Shown: one piece after another, positions 62,235-64,000 of the stretch
Position numbering within the stretch: position 1 is the stretch's first letter
Layout: each line of letters opens with the position of its first letter
From: Sideroxydans sp. CL21
Lineage (GTDB): Bacteria; Pseudomonadota; Gammaproteobacteria; Burkholderiales; Gallionellaceae
Reading direction: 5' to 3'
Length of the DNA: 64,000 bases
NCBI RefSeq assembly: GCF_902459525.1
Contig: NZ_LR699166.1
Span: 721,501-785,500, forward strand
Made by a program: the position numbers and the translations under genes
The notes under the pieces: generated by a model
The model's input: only the letters and a program-made list of their open reading frames with translations
Databases searched by the model: none
Told to the model about the DNA's origin: nothing

Positions 62235-64000
62235 ATGAGCGCGGTCAAAAATATTTCCATTGTTCTCGCCATTGCGGTTGCGGCATTGCTGCCCACGCTC
62301 TGGCCCAATCCCTATTATATTCATCTGATGGTGGTGATCGGTATCTACGCGATCCTGCTGCTGGGACTCGATATCGTGGTCGGCTATGTGGGCGAAGTTT
62401 CGCTCGGTCATGCCGCCTTGTTCGGTATCGGTTCCTATACCGCCGGTGTGCTGCATTTCCAGCTGGCTGTGCCGTTCCTGCTGGCGGTACCGGCAAGCAT
62501 TGCCGTCACCGGCCTGTTCGGTGCGATACTCGCCTTGCCGGCGCTGCGCGTTAACGGTCCCTATCTGGCGATGGTGACCCTGGCATTCGGCACCATCATC
62601 CAGATATTGATCAACGAGATGACCTTCCTCACCAACGGACCGCTCGGCTTGTCTGTGCGCAAACCGATCTGGTTCGGTCATCAGATTACCGGCACCGACT
62701 ATTACTACATCGTGCTGGTTGCCCTGGTGCTGGCCCTGATCGTCGTGCAGCGCGTGCTCAAATCGCATCTTGGACGCGCTTTCGAGGCCTTGCATGACAG
62801 CCCTATCGCATCGGACTGCATGGGTGTCAGCGTGTACGCCTACAAGGTGTACGCTTTTGTATTGAGTGCGGGCCTGGCGGGACTGGCGGGCAGCCTGTTC
62901 ACGTATTCCGAGGAATATATCTCGCCCAATACCTATAACTTCGAGTTGACGATATTGTTCCTGCTGGCGGTCATCATGGGGGGGCGCAAAACCCGCAGCG
63001 GCCCGATCCTGGGGGCTATCATTATCGTGATGCTGCCGAATGTGCTGTCCGACATTGACCTGTTCCGCAAGATATCCGTCGGCATTGCAGTGATTGCGGT
63101 CGTGTACTCGGCTTACGCCTTGGCAGTCAGAATGCGCACGCTGAGGCAGGTGGCGATCCCGGTGCTTGTTACCGTCGCCCTCGCGATATCGGGCTATGTG
63201 ATGGACAACATCACGGACCAGCGCCTGACGATATTCGGCGTGATGATCCTGTTCGTGGTGTATTACCTGCCCAACGGCATCATGGGTTTCGTGCGCAGCC
63301 TCGTCGTGAGATTCAGGCCGCAATGGGTACACCGGCATGTGGCGATCCTGGAGCAGGGCGACAAGCAGCATGTCTGGTCAGTACCGGATCATCCGGTCAC
63401 GGCCAACGGATTCCTGCTGGAAGCGCACAAGCTGGTGATGCAATTCGGCGGACTGAAAGCGCTGAATGATGTCAATCTGCAGATCGCCAAAGGTTCCGTG
63501 CACGGCCTCATCGGGCCCAACGGCTCGGGCAAGAGCACGACCATGAACGTGCTGACCGGCATCTACAACCCAACGTCGGGCGAGATCGAATTCAACGGCA
63601 AGATCATCACCGGCGCGACGCCCTCGTCGATCGCCGGCGAAGGCATCGCGCGTACTTTCCAGAACGTGCAGTTGTTCGGCGAAATGACCGCCATCGAGAA
63701 CGTGCTGGTCGGCCTGCATCACACTTACAAACACAGCCTGATCGATGTCGTGTTCCAGACCCCGCGCTGCCGCAGGGAAAAGAACGCGGCGGAAGTGCGT
63801 GCCGCCAGTCTGTTGCAGTTCGTCGGCCTGGCCGATCTCGCCAACGAGGAAGCGCGCAACCTGCCGTACGGAAAACAGCGTCTGCTGGAGATCGCCCGCG
63901 CACTGGCGCTGAATCCGAGCCTGCTGCTGCTGGACGAGCCGGCTGCCGGCCTGACTGCGCCGGACATCAAGGAGTTGATCGCGATGATCAACAAAATACG
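62235..64000 (+). CDS. Fused Liv-type permease-ATPase (LivM-LivG), 3' end outside window
   Basis: One uninterrupted frame joins the second membrane subunit and an ATPase of the importer. The first about 375 residues are LivM-like: GLDIVVGYVGEVSLGHAALFGIG, ALHDSPIASDCMGVS and IMGGRKTRSGPILGA, with about nine helices. After a linker (WSVPDHPVTANG) the ATPase begins with LVMQFGGLKALNDVNL and has Walker A (GPNGSGKST), the Liv-type GIARTFQNVQLFGEMTAIENVLVG, signature LPYGKQRLLEIARAL and Walker B (LLLLDEPAAGLTAPD). It is still open at base 64000 after 588 codons. A separate LivF gene should follow outside. Confidence 0.9.
   Translation, partial: MSAVKNISIVLAIAVAALLPTLWPNPYYIHLMVVIGIYAILLLGLDIVVGYVGEVSLGHAALFGIGSYTAGVLHFQLAVPFLLAVPASIAVTGLFGAILALPALRVNGPYLAMVTLAFGTIIQILINEMTFLTNGPLGLSVRKPIWFGHQITGTDYYYIVLVALVLALIVVQRVLKSHLGRAFEALHDSPIASDCMGVSVYAYKVYAFVLSAGLAGLAGSLFTYSEEYISPNTYNFELTILFLLAVIMGGRKTRSGPILGAIIIVMLPNVLSDIDLFRKISVGIAVIAVVYSAYALAVRMRTLRQVAIPVLVTVALAISGYVMDNITDQRLTIFGVMILFVVYYLPNGIMGFVRSLVVRFRPQWVHRHVAILEQGDKQHVWSVPDHPVTANGFLLEAHKLVMQFGGLKALNDVNLQIAKGSVHGLIGPNGSGKSTTMNVLTGIYNPTSGEIEFNGKIITGATPSSIAGEGIARTFQNVQLFGEMTAIENVLVGLHHTYKHSLIDVVFQTPRCRREKNAAEVRAASLLQFVGLADLANEEARNLPYGKQRLLEIARALALNPSLLLLDEPAAGLTAPDIKELIAMINKI

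Noticed and set aside
62220-63371. 383-codon open frame antisense to the LivM part
   Set aside because: It is His/Gln-rich shadow sequence opposite an unmistakable permease.
1-64000. CRISPR array, tRNA or rRNA genes
   Set aside because: No regularly spaced repeats or cloverleaf/rRNA sequence were noticed by eye. A tRNAscan and CRISPR-finder run would settle it.

Overview
The window reads as about 64 kb of chromosome from a betaproteobacterium, probably of the Nitrosomonadales/Gallionellaceae type. That placement is an inference from gene content and dispersed repeats, not a database match. It is mostly single-copy housekeeping and metabolic genes with short operons and many ATGA/TGATG overlaps. 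I saw no phage, insertion sequence with a transposase, CRISPR array, rRNA or tRNA.

Layout. 0-3.5 kb: the end of an AEC-family permease and an SsuABC/TauABC-type importer. 3.9-8.2 kb: osmoregulated periplasmic glucan genes (opgH plus a Tat-exported opgD-like gene), an LTxxQ periplasmic protein and a glycine-rich lipoprotein. 8.2-14.8 kb: an AT-rich gap, then a three-gene RND efflux operon. 15-18.2 kb: a B12-dependent ribonucleotide reductase (nrdJ) with two NrdR boxes over its promoter. 18.3-22.8 kb: a gene remnant, a small hairpin element, a membrane protein with a Cys-rich domain, serB, a diheme cytochrome, a PatB/MalY-type lyase, and a divergent HxlR regulator/qorB pair with a clear operator. 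23.7-25.7 kb: an AT-richer stress/defence islet with a DUF433/DUF5615 toxin-antitoxin pair, an orphan antitoxin-like gene and a Macro-SEFIR fusion protein. 26-37.7 kb: mfd, ispD, ispF, tsaB, rimI, uracil-DNA glycosylase, two diguanylate cyclases and queD. 37.7-42 kb: the tgpA/DUF58/MoxR set and an Mth938-like protein. 42.2-47.7 kb: alaA, a GNAT gene, hom, thrC and a second AEC permease.

47.8-64 kb is a catabolic region: glycerate kinase, serine-glyoxylate-type aminotransferase, a frameshifted IclR regulator, an unusual transketolase/phosphoketolase-like enzyme, a DUF1537 four-carbon-acid kinase, an oxalate/formate-antiporter-family permease, an FAH-family hydrolase, a ketopantoate-reductase-like enzyme, an oxalate-CoA-ligase-like synthetase and a Liv-type ABC importer whose membrane and ATPase subunits are fused. 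The same pair of 19-bp-spaced ATTTCRC half-sites lies before the transketolase-like gene and before the importer, which suggests one regulon handling a small organic acid that feeds into glyoxylate, hydroxypyruvate and glycerate.

The observations most worth following are the Macro-SEFIR protein, the catabolic regulon with its broken regulator, and palindromic repeats that sit in frame inside mfd and probably inside the uracil-DNA glycosylase gene.
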